Source: Gigantopelta aegis
Taxonomy: Eukaryota > Mollusca > Gastropoda > Neomphalida > Peltospiridae
DNA length: 64,000 nt
Assembly (NCBI RefSeq): GCF_016097555.1
Contig: NC_054702.1
Coordinates: 69,068,195 to 69,132,194 of the forward strand
Reading direction: 5' to 3'
Shown here: piece by piece, positions 1 to 12,481 of the stretch
Layout: the number at the start of each line of letters is the position of its first letter
How positions within the stretch are numbered: position 1 is the first letter of the stretch
Made by a program: the position numbers and the translations under genes
The notes under the pieces: generated by a model
Databases searched by the model: none
What the model was told of the DNA's origin: nothing
The model's input: the letters and a program-made list of their open reading frames with translations, nothing else

Positions 1-1774
1 CTCAGGGACAGTCTTCACAAACTAATAGTTATATTTTGGACATTTAGAATTTTAGAATTTTTTATTAAATTAAAAACATTAAATAGAAATTTAACATTAA
101 AAATTTCAATTTCTATCTTCTCCTATGGTTTTGATTGGATGGTTCAGAAACTTATTAAAAGTATTTTCAGGGGCAGTCTTCACAAACTAATAGAGAGCTA
201 CATGTTTATTGGAATTTTATAATTATTATAAACAAAACATTTTTAAATTTAAATATATTTTTATATAAAAAAAAAATTAAATAGCATTTTATAATTTTTA
301 TACATTTTTTAAAATTTAAATAGAATTTTATAATTTTCATAAATATTAAAAAATTTATATAGAAATTTAACTGAGGTGGTCATTACAAATTAATTATCTA
401 CTGCTGACAAAATTGAAAATTAAATAGTGTAGCTCTGATGCCCTTTTGACGAGTTGGTTTATTTGTCTTTTTCCCCATTAGTCCACCTACACACACACAC
501 ACACACACCAAAAATATTTCCTAGATCTACCCTTCAGTTTCTCTAAAATGTGACTGCATTTTAAATGAGGTTTTTTTTAACATATAATGGCAACCAAGCG
601 TCTTCAACTCCCCATCCAGCCTCAGATCTTCAGAGATTCTGGGTGGGGTTCCTGACTGATATTTTGGCATGCATCTAACTGGCAAATAATTTCTGGAAAA
701 TGTCTCTGGTTTCAAGCAATTTCTACTAGATCACTTCTGAAAGGATACAAAATATATATGTTTATAGTTGGTATTTATTAAAAGCCATAATATTTCAAGC
801 AAGCTCTCTTCTCTCCCAATTTACACCATATTTACAGCTCCCTAACTTCCCACTTCATTTCCGTTTTCCTTGTCACCATCATCCTTTAAGGAAAAACATT
901 ATTGCCCATATGGGAAAAGGGAAGTGGGGAAAGAAAAATGATCTTTCCCTAGGGAAAAATAAAAAACCTTTTTTTCCCCTAGATACATTTTGATGTCATA
1001 AAGAGTGCTTCATTATAGGCAGTTAATTGTGTGTAAGAATAGTTTCCTTGGTGGACGTCATGCCAACCACTAACTTATGTCATCAGTGATACGTATGTCA
1101 CAGCTGTGATGCAACGCTTTCTCGTGTTTTAAACTTGCAAACTTATTTACAACAACAGTATCGTTCGAAAATCTTCCATAAAATGATAAATATTGAAAAT
1201 GGGTAATAAAAAGAATACCCAACTTGATATTCGGCAATACCGTTTATCTTGCACTCGTGAATTGATGTTGTCTTTCCCTTGCCAAACGGTATTGCCTCAT
1301 AGCTCATTGAGTATTCTCTAATGCACTTTGTTTTATTTTAAAAATGGTTCACCAAAACATTTTTAATGATCTAGCATAATATATACATGTATATTGTCTG
1401 TCTAAACCGGCATTTGTGTAACACTTTCAAGGTCTTGACCAGTGACAACAGTTTGGCTGACATCTCTCTAATCCAGCTATCTGTGTACACTGGCTCATGT
1501 TGTCAGTACATCTTGAATCTGGTTTAGACAAAGTCCAGTGTACTATTAATCATCATAATATTTTTCTCATGACTTTCCTGATTTCTCCAGTTCTCATTTC
1601 ATCCTGATCCCATCCCCAAGCAAAAAACCCCAAAACATTTGTTGTGGTCTTGGGATTCAGTCTCAAGGAACATCTGTGAAGCAAACCCACAAACCATTTC
1701 ACGTGGTACGCAGGGTGAGATAGAGGGAGGGACGCTCCAAAGTATGATTTAATTTTTAAATTCACTATTTTCAG
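1..1774. other. AT-rich gene-less stretch (probable intron of the upstream ODF3-like gene)
   Basis: I see no coding exon here. Bases 1-370 are very AT-rich. A 20-base string (cagtcttcacaaactaatag) occurs at 9-28 and again at 174-193. A (CA)n run lies at about 489-508. A dispersed repeat at about 890-1300 is shared with 14275-14640. Confidence 0.6.
890..1305 (+). repeat. Dispersed repeat R1, copy 1
   Basis: About 400 bp that align by eye, in the same orientation, with 14275-14640. Shared landmarks include 'cccatatggg', 'gaaaaatgatctttccct', 'acttatgtcatcag' and 'aacagtatcgttcgaaaat'. It ends in an imperfect hairpin around 1240-1290 (…aataccg…/…cggtatt…). No coding capacity is seen, so it is probably a non-autonomous foldback element. 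Confidence 0.6.
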
Positions 1775-1867
1775 GTTCGTTTCAACCGAAGATCAGCCCC
1801 GGCATTCACTTTCGGTGTCAAACATTCCCCATATATGTGTCCGCTTATTGCTGACCCTGCAGACTAA
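1775..1867 (+). CDS. ODF3/CIMAP-like gene, alternative last coding exon (a)
   Basis: The segment follows a clean acceptor (pyrimidine-rich, then TTTTCAG at 1768-1774) and is open for 30 codons to TAA at 1865-1867. It starts in phase 0. The peptide carries the terminal signature of ODF3-family proteins, F-T-F-G-V-K-H-S-P-Y followed by P-L-I-A-D. The same module ends the complete gene at 24503-24598. ODF3/CIMAP proteins bind sperm-tail and ciliary doublet microtubules. No SHIPPO-repeat exon is visible in bases 1-1774, so the rest of the gene lies upstream of the window. A second version of this exon follows 98 bp downstream. Family assignment is by sequence pattern; use of the exon is inferred. 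Confidence 0.72.
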   Translation, partial: VRFNRRSAPAFTFGVKHSPYMCPLIADPAD

Positions 1868-1965
1868 AACAAACGACTGAGGAGCATACGGTTTTAGGTA
1901 TAGACAATCTCTATTACATTACACAGGTGTATCTTGTTGTCTAATCAATGTCTTCTTTTATCCAG

Positions 1966-2058
1966 GTGTGCATGGATAAGCGATGCGATCCAGCCTTCAG
2001 TTTCGGAGTGCGACACTCGGCTTATGTTGCTCCCCTCATCGTTGATCCTATCGACTAA
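1966..2058 (+). CDS. ODF3/CIMAP-like gene, alternative last coding exon (b)
   Basis: A second terminal exon with its own pyrimidine tract and acceptor (CTTTTATCCAG, ending 1965), also phase 0 and also exactly 31 codons including TAA at 2056-2058. Its peptide has F-S-F-G-V-R-H-S-A-Y followed by P-L-I-V-D. It matches exon (a) at 17 of 30 residues with no gaps, so it is an old duplicate kept open and not a recent copy. I see no AATAAA between the two exons, so a shared 3' end with choice between two acceptors is the simplest reading. It could also be a remnant of a lost tandem gene, but intact frame, length and splice site argue against decay. Confidence 0.72.
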   Translation: MCMDKRCDPAFSFGVRHSAYVAPLIVDPID

Positions 2059-2269
2059 ACACACACAATATGTTTTTACATATCTTAGGTATCAAATTTG
2101 ATATACTGGACGCATTAACGCATGAGTTATTAATACATTTTCTTCCGTTCCTGCTTGTTCAGATATAGTGAGCATGGTTAACCCATGTTTGAGATGCTGT
2201 GTAGCTTTTATTAGTTTTGTCTTATGTTCAGTGTTCACACTTTATATATAAAAAAGAGGCTTCAGTGTG

Positions 2270-2582
2270 CTTTTAGCCAGTCAGTTGAGTGCTCGCTTGA
2301 GGTGCTTGAGTCACAGGATTGAACCACCTCGGTGGATCATTCAGCTGATCGGGTTTTTTTCCGTTCCAACCAGTGCACCACAACTTGTCAAAGGCCATGG
2401 TATGTGCTTTTCTGTCTGTGGGAAATTGCATATTTAAAAAATCCCTTGCTGCTAATGTAAAAATGTAGCAGGTTTCCTCTCTAAGAAGATTGTTCAAAAT
2501 TACCAAATGTTTAACATCCAATAGCCGATGATTAATAAATCAATGTGCTCTAGTGGTGTCATTAAACAAAACGAACAAAGTT
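2270..2582 (+). mobile_element. tRNA-derived SINE-1, tail A
   Basis: A divergent tRNA-like head (B-box-like 'ggattgaacc') is followed by the SINE-1 core ('ccagtgcaccacaact…ggtatgtgctt', 'cccttgctgctaat') and the A tail ('gacatccaatagccgatg'-like block, then 'aaacaaaacgaac'). Many copies occur in the window. Confidence 0.8.
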
Positions 2583-3567
2583 TATAAAAAAATTGAGAAA
2601 ATGTTCGTAAATAAATATTCAAAATCAGTATTCCTGCTTCAAATAGTCTTGAAATTTAGATTGCTTCAAATTTATTTTGTGAAACTAAATGTGCTATGCT
2701 TTATAACAAAATGTTTAAAGCATACATGAGGCCACTACTACCATGCTCATTGTGATAGTGTTGTGTATGTGTGTGTTTGTGTGTATTAACTAGCTAAACC
2801 TATTCGTATACTACCACTGCCTATAGGTATATAGTATCAGCATGTATTTTACTACTGTCCAGAATATACAGGGAAACAAATATAGTGTTCGTATGTTTAG
2901 CTTTTTTTCCTTTGCAGACTGCTTTGGCAAACACTAGGCTTAATTAAAGAGTTTTACCTGGTTGTGGGAATGGTCATTGAAACCCTGTAGTTTTTGGCCT
3001 GGACAGACATACAACCTGTATAGCTTAGTCAGAGGTCATACCTTAGATGTAAGCATGAAAGTAAGTTGTGTATGTTAACATCCTCACCTGTATGCATGAT
3101 AAAAACATTTTGTCTTGTTGTTTGTCTGATGTGTGGTGTACTATGTATACTGGCATCCAAAAGAAACTTTACAAGGCTTGTAATTATGTTATAGAAAACC
3201 AACAAACGGTACGGTGGGTTATGAAGGTATCTTGAAATTCAACATCTAAACCTCACAATGCACTTCATGATACATGCAAAGTGTAAGGTGGTTTTTAAAT
3301 TTGTTCTTTTTGATTAGCAACAATATTTATTAAGTTATTCAAATTTTATGTATGTACAGTTTCTTTTGGACGTCAGTATATGTTGAATTATGAAGATTCA
3401 TTGCAAGGCATTATATTTCATACGAAAATCATTGTTCTATCCAAGTGTTAGTTTAACTTTAAAATCACCTGAACCACCAAACATTTACATGGTAAAGTTG
3501 ATACGTTCTATTAATGTTTCAAACAGTTCTAAACAAATTTTTTTTTTAAACATTTGATGCATACATG
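2583..3567. other. No gene seen
   Basis: AT-rich unique-looking sequence with no exon-like segment, apart from a short TG run at about 2761-2783. Confidence 0.5.
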
Positions 3568-3729
3568 AGCGCCCAGTTGTTCAAAGCATAGTTAAATTAA
3601 TTCTTGGCTGTTCTAAATAAAGCTTCAACAATATGTTTTCATTTATTATTTGTACTGATTCAGTCCTTGGTTATGAAAGTTTAGGTTAACCACTGGTTTA
3701 AGTTAACAAACATTTGAACAACTGGCTCC
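3568..3729. mobile_element. MITE/foldback element (TIR …CCAGTTGTTCAAA)
   Basis: Left end GAGCGCCCAGTTGTTCAAA and right end TTTGAACAACTGGCTCC are imperfect inverted repeats about 160 bp apart. There is no ORF. A 36-bp minisatellite starts just beyond the right end. Confidence 0.6.
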
Positions 3730-3767
3730 AATAGTTAAATAGAAAAATACTATCTTATTGAAAAATG

Positions 3768-4007
3768 TGTTAATTTAAAATGCTTTTGGAACATCAAAAA
3801 ATCAGTTAATTTAATATGCTTTTGGAACATCAAAAAATCAGTTAATTTAAAATGCTTTTGGAACATCAAAAAATCTGTTAATTTAATATGCTTTTGGAAC
3901 ATCAAAAAATCTGTTAATTTAAAATGCTTATGGAACATCAAAAAATAACTTATTGTAAAATGCTTTTGGAATGTAAAACATCACTTAATTTAAAATGTTT
4001 TTGGAAC
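3768..4007. repeat. 36-bp minisatellite, about 6.5 copies
   Basis: The unit ttaatttaaaatgctttt plus ggaacatcaaaaaatcag repeats with few changes. An apparent 63-aa open frame on the - strand is produced by the repeat (36 bp = 12 codons) and is not a gene. Confidence 0.9.
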
Positions 4008-4637
4008 AACGTGGTACAGAACTGATGTACAGGTGTGTTAGGATTATACAACAACGGTCAAGCAAAAATAATTCAGGTAACCAAATCATTGGATATCAAG
4101 ATAAAAATCAGACAAACACAACACTTACCGTACCTCAGATTTTGAAATATTGTGCCCTGCATTGTTAACTTGTTATAATGTTGTATTTTTACAATTTGAG
4201 GAGATTAAAGGTAGAGCTGTTGACCTGATGAATGTCACAACAAAATATTGCCTGAAAATTTACCTTTTTATTTGTCCCTAAAAGTTCTTTATTCAACCAG
4301 TATATGATAGCATATATATCCCACTTGTTATTGATATTTTGGTGTATAATTGAATTATAACAAAGCAGCTATATATTAGACAAGATAATTGAGTTAATTT
4401 TGACTTAATGCTGTCTGTTTAAAACATTTGCAAAACTACTTTTGTAGTAAGAGTAACATACATGTCTATAGTGTATATTTCAACATATTCCGTGCAGATC
4501 TTCTTTATTCAGTAGGTTAACTGTCATGTCACTGCCATTAAATGATTTAAATATATACTTTAACTTTTCAACAGTAATTGAGACCATCAGTTTGTGTGTT
4601 ACCTCAGCATTTGCATATTAATTACTATTGTCTACAA

Positions 4638-4825
4638 TACAGTGAAGTACTCTTATAACGAACAGGAAGGGACTATGATAATTAGTTCGTTATAGCAGTG
4701 GTTCATTGTACATATTTCAGAAGTTGGTTAGTAATGTATAGGGAGATAAAACTGGACTTTACTATCAGTTCGTTCTATGCAGTACATCATTTTAAGCATG
4801 TTCGTTATGAGTGTACTTTACTGTA
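4638..4825. mobile_element. MITE with TIR TACAGTGAAGTACTC
   Basis: The left end TACAGTGAAGTACTCTTATA (4638 on) pairs with the right end …GAGTGTACTTTACTGTA (to 4825), about 188 bp, with no ORF. The terminal CAGTGAA/CAGTAAA type resembles the element at 9087-9254. A TA target is plausible. Confidence 0.65.
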
Positions 4826-6193
4826 CATATCCTAGGAAATGGAAATGGAATGCATTTTTTTTAAATCTGTATCGTAGATTTCACAGACCTCGCCATTTAA
4901 GAAGAGCTATCATTATCGCTCCCCATCACTCTCCTAAGACTATTTCAAGGAGAGTAATTTTTAGCTCCCCGTAGCATATGGATTTATATGGTATCAGTAT
5001 GGGAATATCTTAAATAATTCCCCATAATCTAAGTTAGGGGAGAAATTAAATCAATCACCTTTTTAAAAAAAACGTCACGGTCTGATGTCAGAATTTTCTA
5101 TTATAGTATCAAGTTACATTTTAGGTATTTTCAGATTGCATATGTATTGCACAGGAGAGCGGTAACTGAAAGCGGCAGATGGAAAGCATATAAATCATGC
5201 AGGTTTTTTTGTAATTAGGCCGTGAAAAATCGTATAGATATATAAATATATATTTTTTGTCTTGTGGATATTTTATTAATTATTAACTACATGGGGCACA
5301 TTAAATTGGGGGGGGGGGGGGTGCACCCAACATCTTCCCGCTGGATCTGCACCTGTATATGCACTCATTCACATACTTATACATACTATATATACCATGT
5401 ATCAACAACAAAAATGAATTTCTAATATTAAACGAGGCTAAAATATTAATTTTGCTGGTCAGTCATTCATGAAAAATCGCTTGAATTCTGTCCCACATGG
5501 TTTACTGCTTTCCCACTGGGCCGTTCCACGCTCAGTGTAATTGGATGTATTGAAAACAACAGGTTCTATTACCACTCTCCAGTGTAATTAGCCCTTTATA
5601 CTATAAGACTCCATCATGTCATTATTTAAATAACAAAATATCAATCTAAAACTGTTGTCTGATGACCTCAGATCACCAGTTCGCATAAATATGACATCAT
5701 GTATTACCACAGCCGTCATACTCCTTAGTGTTAAATTAATAGAAATTTCTTTCATAGCTTTGTTTCATGGGATAGCTTTGTCATATATACACATAAGGAT
5801 GAGAGAATACATGTATTACATACATGTACATATTCATTTCATGGTTTGTCTTCAGATTCACTATTTTTATCGTTTATGTCACTTTAAAGGTAAGTCGATC
5901 TTCCCCTATATAATGGTACCGACCTTAGTTACTGAACAATGTAAAATATTTTCGGCTATTACAGTTTTTTAGCTGTTAAATTATAGACATTACTTGCAGA
6001 TTTTTATTTAAATTATTTCATCAATGTTTTTTTAGTTGTTCTGGTGGTAATAGTGGAGAGGTTTTGCAAGCACACCATTAGTGTTATAAATACTTATTAA
6101 TGGGTCAAATGTACAATGCCTGTTTATGTCTTTCACACATGTATCTACATACATTTACAAATGCGTTTAATTTTTTAAAAAAGGCTTTGTACA
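4826..6193. other. No gene seen; G12 run at about 5310
   Basis: AT-rich sequence. An open frame at 5655-5972 has hydrophobic, low-complexity composition, no recognisable domain and no splice context that I trust. A run of G lies near 5310-5321. Confidence 0.45.
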
Positions 6194-6205
6194 TTTGGTC
6201 CAATA

Positions 6206-6476
6206 CTTTTTCTTAAACTTATTTTGTTGCTTATATCCAATTAAGGTTCAATTACGCTTTCCTGGGCACACACACACCTCTGCTATCTGGGCTTTCTGTC
6301 CAGGACAGTAGGTTACTTGTTAGTTGGTTAGTGAGAAAGAATAGGGTGTAGTGGCCTTACACCTACCCACTGAGCCTTTGAGAACTCACTCTGGGTTAGA
6401 GCCGGTACCGGGCTGCGAACCCTGTACCTACCAGCCCGTAGTCTGATGGCTTAACCACTACACCACCGAGGCCGGT
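6206..6476 (-). mobile_element. tRNA-derived SINE-2 with 12-bp target duplication
   Basis: Read on the - strand, the head is tRNA-like: A-box 'gtggttaagccatcaga', then the B-box region 'gggttcgcagcc'. The 3' end is 'ccttaattggatataagc'-like. The flanks TTTGGTCCAATA at 6194-6205 and 6477-6488 are an exact 12-bp target-site duplication. The insertion splits a small palindromic element (6098-6203). Confidence 0.88.
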
Positions 6477-6488
6477 TTTGGTCCAATA

Positions 6489-7760
6489 TGGTTCAGTAAC
6501 AGTACTAACAGTTTAGCTCATTTGGCAGATCGGCACGGTTAATGACTTAAAGATGGTGGCATTCTTAGAAGTGTTATTTATTTATTTTTATTGTTTAGGT
6601 AAATTATATATTAGCCTTGAAATTTATTACATGGAGCAGGCCTTTTAATCATAAAGAGGAGGAAGCAAATTAGTCTGACGTAACCAACTACACTCAGAGT
6701 GGTGACCTATTGCTATCCATAACAATAGTGGTTGCAAAACCTCTCTAATAGCTCCAAATACATTTTAGAAACAAAATATTCTATTATTGAACCCTAACGC
6801 TGGTTTCTGATTTACTTTGTGGTGGTGTGGTGCTTCTTGGTTTTTCTGTTTTATAAGATTTACACACACTTTAATTAGTTTCACAGATTGGTGAATGTCC
6901 AATACTTACAAGGTTTCTGTAATGATCAGAATGTTTTACCATATTATATAGGATTTAATTAACATGTTTGTCTGATTTGTTTTGTATTTTTCAGGAAGGA
7001 CCAAGAGACTTTCAAGTTGAGACATATTTGCAGCCTTCGAAGTGTCCACGGTTGCCTTTGCCCATTTGTCAAAATTGTAGTATATGCACAGTGGTGTCAT
7101 TGCTAGTAGCAATGGGACTCAGTTTGTTGTATTTAACTATTTCACAGCATTATAAATAACAATGACTTTATTTATATAGAATTTATTTATGATCATTTTC
7201 GGAGCACATGTCTTGTTTCTATAACAATGTTATAAATATATCATTAATCCAGACTAATGTAATTTAATTGACATTTCCAAAGCTTTAGCTAAAACATTTT
7301 CTACAATAATTATGTGCTTAGCTGTAAAAAGTGTATAAGTTGATGTTATCATACAGTATTATTAGTTACAAATAACTTTGGTTGAAATTATATAAATGAG
7401 TTCATTGAAGATAATATACAAATTGAACTTGTTTTAGTAAAATACTAAAATAATGTCGTAAATTTCATGTTTAACTAATCAAACTGTATTTTCAGTAAGA
7501 AATGATTTATGATAATGTACAAAAACAAACCTGTGTGTTATGAAACTGTTAAAATAATATAAATTGTTTTCTAAAGTAAAGATATAGCTCAATCAGGTTG
7601 TTAACTAGTGAAGCATTATATCCAATAATTAAAAACATATACCGGTATACTCTTAGTACTCCTGAATATTTATTAAAGGTTATTATAAAAATCAGGGCTT
7701 TTAAGACATTACAGTATTATACCTTTTTGGGTTTTTCTTTCGTCCTTTTCTTTTTTCTTT
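6489..7760. other. No gene seen
   Basis: AT-rich. A short open frame after an AG at 6994 (EGPRDF…) lacks family features and a matching donor. Confidence 0.45.
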
Positions 7761-7852
7761 TTTTTGATATGTTAGGCACAGATAGTAGTTTTTTTGATAT
7801 GTTAGGCACAGATAGTAGTTTTTTTGATATGTTAGGCACAGATAGTAGTTTT
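7761..7852. repeat. 30-bp tandem repeat, 3 copies
   Basis: Three perfect or near-perfect copies of tttttgatatgttaggcaca plus gatagtagtt. Confidence 0.95.
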
Positions 7853-9086
7853 TCTGTGGTGTAAGGATTTCTGCTGTTATTATTCCGTCCAGATGGATGT
7901 GTTATCCATTAATCATACCAGTATAATACCAGTCAGTATATTATTGAGATGATCAGTATTGCAGAAAACAGTATTTACTTCTAACTCGCAGCATGCTGCA
8001 CCCATACTGCTCAAATACTGTATTCGGTGTAATAAACGCTCTTATTAAAAACACCATATTATTCAGATAGTGGATAGTAAATGATTGTATATATCTCTAA
8101 TAAGCACAGTTATTCTTGAAAAACTGAATAAAAATTTATTACAGACATTTCTAATCTGTAATGAGTTACTTGTGGTGTCACATAACTGTTTTTGACTGCA
8201 AGACTGTTTTAGTGTAAATATGCTTGCATTAATGGAGTTGATTAAAAACACTAATATATTTGTATATTAATAGAAAAAGGAATTTTGTTTTATGATGAAG
8301 TTTTGCTGTCATTTTTATGCACCTATTTTATTTTTCTAAAGTTAGTAGTTTATTTTAAATTACACTAACGTCAAAATTCATGTTAATTTTTTTTAAATGA
8401 CCTTTTTAATAGCATATTATGTCAGCCTACTTTTTACACTGAATACAGTATTGTATTTTTTAATTCACCCTTGTGACTATATGTATGTTGAAAATACGTT
8501 ACTTGTTGTGTTTGTATATTTGTCATAATGACATCCAATGCAGGTTGCCTGAATTTCATCTCTATGTTCAGTAACAGGATTTAACTACATGTATGTATTA
8601 TTAAAATGGTTTCAAATTGTCAAGTTATAGCATAACCAGCAAAGTTTGTGGAGGGTGTGGGTTTTTTTCGTAAAGATGAATTGAAGAATTTTTAATGGTG
8701 TTTCGGTAACCACCACTCGCCCCCAAAAATTCACCTGTTAAAGGTTATGACCATAGGATTCTTAAATGGTATCCAAAATGGTAGACGCTGCCAGTGTTAG
8801 GCTACGATTAAATAGCTTAATAAACTGGCCGAACTTACCACTGGTTATGGTTGTTATTACCAAAGTCACAACTAGATATTTTATGACATGAAAACTGCAG
8901 CTGTAAAAGTTGATCAAAACCGTCATAAAGATATATTGGACATAAAACTTGACATGGAAACCATTTTAGTATTTGTGATGGCTTTCTGTACATGTAAGTT
9001 GTAAAGTTTAGTACAGCATGTAAAGTGAAGATGTTGATGATTAAAAAAGGCCCTGTTTTAGATAGCTGTATATATGACATAAGTTC
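7853..9086. other. No gene seen
   Basis: AT-rich sequence without exon-like segments. Open frames at 8063-8251 and 8835-9080 have no domain or splice support. Confidence 0.45.
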
Positions 9087-9254
9087 TACAGTGAAACCCC
9101 TTTAAACCGGACACCCATGGAAGCAAGTAAAGATGACAGTTTTAATGGGTATCCGCTTTAGAGATGTTATGTTCTGTTCTGATATTTTAAAACGGGACTG
9201 TAAAAAAAAACGTCCAGTTTTCAGGGAATTTCTGTTTACAGAGGTTTTACTGTA
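9087..9254. mobile_element. MITE with TIR TACAGTGAAACCCCT
   Basis: The left end TACAGTGAAACCCCTTTAAA and the right end AGAGGTTTTACTGTA form imperfect terminal inverted repeats 168 bp apart, with no ORF. Confidence 0.7.
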
Positions 9255-10096
9255 GTTTCATTGTGACAAATTGACAGACAAATCTTAATTTGTATTGTTC
9301 AGTCCCCTCCCCCAACATATTTTACATGTGCTTTTTACTATTGTTGGATACATACATATATATTTTTATGACAGCTAATGTCAAATATTTTGCTAACATT
9401 CCATACGCATTATGTAACTATGATTTTAGTTTCAGGCAATACTTTCTGTGTGCTGTTTTTGATAAAAGTTTAATCACAAAATATAAACGTATACATGTAT
9501 AACTTTTTAGTATTAGTTAAAGGGCAGGCATTATTCGTGTCATTTCATTTTAAAATTTTGACTTTATTTTTTTAATCTGATTGTTCCACTAATGTTAATG
9601 ACTGCTGAAAACATTCAACTTTCTCAATTGCTGCCCTTAACTTGTATATAGATTTATTATCTGTGATAAGTGTGCTACTAATAACATTCTTTTTGTTTTG
9701 TGGTTTATATTTATTGTTTAATTTCTATTTTCATAGTATTAACTTAAATTCTCTGTAAAATTAGCCAGTCACATATTGGTACATAAGATCAAGCATTACT
9801 TTTATTAACATTTATTTTTAATATTTACTGGCTATTTCCTTTTTTTTATCTCTTCATTTTTGAAATTTCAACATTCATTAATTTGCTTTTATGTTTTTTG
9901 TTGTAAATACAAATTTAGATGAATTAATTAATATAGAAAAAATACTCTATTTTCAAGTATTTTTCATTTCAGAAATTGTTTTTGAAAAGTTAATACAGTA
10001 CATCTTTAAGCATGTAATAGGCCACAGCAATATCTTGGTTCAAAAATATTATTGATGCTTTCTTACTATTAGGAAGGTAATACTCATACAAATCAT
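9255..10096. other. No gene seen
   Basis: AT-rich unique-looking DNA with no supportable feature. Confidence 0.45.
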
Positions 10097-10099
10097 ATA

Positions 10100-10162
<63 letters not shown>

Positions 10163-10188
10163 TATATATATATATATATTAATAATAA
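10097..10188. repeat. (TA)n microsatellite
   Basis: About 90 bp of nearly pure TA/AT dinucleotides with a few interruptions. Confidence 0.95.
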
Positions 10189-10773
10189 TATGTACAAAAA
10201 AAGCACAACTAAAAACAAAAACAAAAGATATAAATATTATCTTCATTAGCATAGCCAGGACTTTAATTGGGGTTTTTCCACTCACAATCTTTGAGTCATG
10301 ATATGGGGAAGGAAACCCCTCTCACTATGCCGCCAGTGATAATCATTAATTAGTTAACTGATAAGCACTTGAATTTGTAGTTTCCTTTTTGTTAACCCAC
10401 TGAATTCATTGTTGTGGTCTACATCCTTAGGTTTTAGATTTTTAAAAAAAACCTTTTTACCTATAATTGTTTTTGTTTGGGCGTTTTTTTTGGTTGTCTT
10501 TTTGTCTTTTCTATCTATCATTCACTGTAGCCTTGCAACCCTGCTCAATATTTTGACGATTGACGGAAATAAATGTAGATTAAAAATAATATTTGTGTTA
10601 TTTATATTTTAGTTTTTGTAGCGTTTCGTAGGGTGTTGTAAAATTCTTTGAATACAGATATATTTGTGAAGATTAATGATAGATCATGGGTATTACAAAC
10701 ATTTGTCATCCGTGTTCCATCCCTCATCTGGTATTTCCTGATGCACCTATCACAATTATATGACATTAATTCA

Positions 10774-11011
10774 GTTCAATTTATTTTCGTGCTTATATCC
10801 AATTAAGGTTCAAGCATGCTGTCCTGGGCACACACCGCAGCTATCTGAGGCTGTCTGCCCAGTGGTTATTGAGAGAGGTTTGTACAGTGGTTTTACATCT
10901 ATCCGTTGAATCATTAAAACTCTCTCTGGGTGGGAGTCTGTACTGGGGTGTGAACCCAGTACTTACCAGCCTTGTGTCCGATGGCTTAACGGCAACACCA
11001 CTGAGGCAGCT
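10774..11011 (-). mobile_element. tRNA-derived SINE-2
   Basis: Same landmarks as the copy at 6206-6476, read on the - strand: 'gccatcgga' head, 'gggttcac' B-box region, and the 3' 'ccttaattggatataagcac' block. It is diverged. Confidence 0.8.
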
Positions 11012-11167
11012 TTATGCCAATCTGCTAATATATCTCTCTATTCCTCTAGTACCACTGACAGGATTTTGTAGTACAGCATAGCCTGTGGTGATGTATAGAG
11101 GCTCTGATACCCACATGTTCCAAAGATTGGGGAGTTGTAGCCACACTAACTTCCAGTTGCATTATTG

Positions 11168-11180
11168 CAAAGACGTAGGA

Positions 11181-11212
<32 letters not shown>

Positions 11213-11312
11213 GTATTTTGCTTTATAATAGTGTAAAAATGTGCATGGCCACCCCCCCTCCCCCCCCCCCCCCCCCCCCCCCCCCCACTTGTTGGCACCT
11301 TCCTACGCCACT
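11168..11312. mobile_element. MITE with GGCGTAGGAAG-type ends carrying poly-G/poly-C
   Basis: Left end CAAAGACGTAGGAAG and right end CTTCCTACGCCACTG (12 of 15 positions pair). Next to the ends lie a (G)18 run (about 11197-11214) and a long (C)n run (about 11251-11286), which can fold on each other. Confidence 0.65.
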
Positions 11313-11754
11313 GTATTGCCATTCACACCACTGGAACCAGATTTATAGGATATTAAACAAGCTTTTGTTTTATATCATGTGTATGTCTCGAGTGAAATAA
11401 TTTTCATAAAATTTGTTACAAGCTTTAGCAAGTTAAATGGAAATTATTTCATGAGGGACATAAACATGATATGAAATGGTAGCGAGTTTAATATTCTGTT
11501 TATTATACCATAATCGATTTTAATTTATATCGCTCAACTAGACTACATATTTTAAGATTGTAGTGTGCCAATCGAAAAGTCATCGTGTAACGTCGAAGTG
11601 TTTTGACGTTTTTTGTGGGATATATCACTATATTTTTAACCATATGGGTAAAACTTGATTAGACCTCAAAAGATTAGAAAGTGCTATGATAGTAGTGGAT
11701 TCAGAACTGTCTTAAGATATCTTCTAATCAAAATGCTAAATTGTATCAGGTCGG

Positions 11755-11945
11755 ATCATAGGGCTTAACGTGCACATTCAGAGCAAGCTGTTGTAGCGCA
11801 CGCCTGTCATGGGTGCAGGTGTTGGCCCATTCCGGCTCTTCCGTGCAGGACTGGAAGGGTTTGGGTGGGGTGGGAGAGAGGACCCCCCGCGCTGGCAAGT
11901 GTAAGAGAGCACTTGCAGCCCGATCAGGGTCGGTAGCGGACGGGG
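11755..11945. repeat. Dispersed repeat family R3, copy 1
   Basis: Contains 'acgtgcacattcagagcaag' and 'ctgttgtagcgcacgcc', seen again in reverse complement at about 16595-16733. It is GC-richer than its surroundings. It may be a short interspersed element; there is no coding evidence. Confidence 0.6.
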
Positions 11946-12481
11946 GCATTTGTGTAAATTGTATGGCTAGATCTTGAAGAAAAAACTTCATAGGTGCTTT
12001 TCAATATACATTTTGCATTATTATTGTACCAGTTTGTATTGTGAAGAAAAGATAAAGAAGATAATAAAAACGTATTACATTATTTGTGTGCGTGCGTGCG
12101 TGCATGTGTATGTGTGTGTGATATTACTTTCTGATTGTAAAACTCCACTTTACATGGCCATATTAGCCAGGGGTCAAACACCCCCCACCCATGATGAGGC
12201 TAAAACACTTGTTTTGTTTTACTATATACACACATGTATATTAAAAATGTGTTTGTGCCCCTAACTATGACGTGTGCCACCACTTTACATATCGTTCTTT
12301 AAATGCCATACTTGGTAAAAGTGGTTATGATAATTATACAGATTATGGTTACATGTAGATGACCTACAATAAATAAACAAGTAAATAAATACGAAATAAA
12401 TAAATAAATAAAGTCTGTAGTAATAGTTGAATTGTTTAATTCACTGATTCAATTATTTGTGTAGAAGTTTGCAATTGTAGG

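Noticed and set aside
6968..7159. Candidate exon after an AG at 6994
   Set aside because: No SHIPPO or other motif and no donor; the frame simply stays open by chance.
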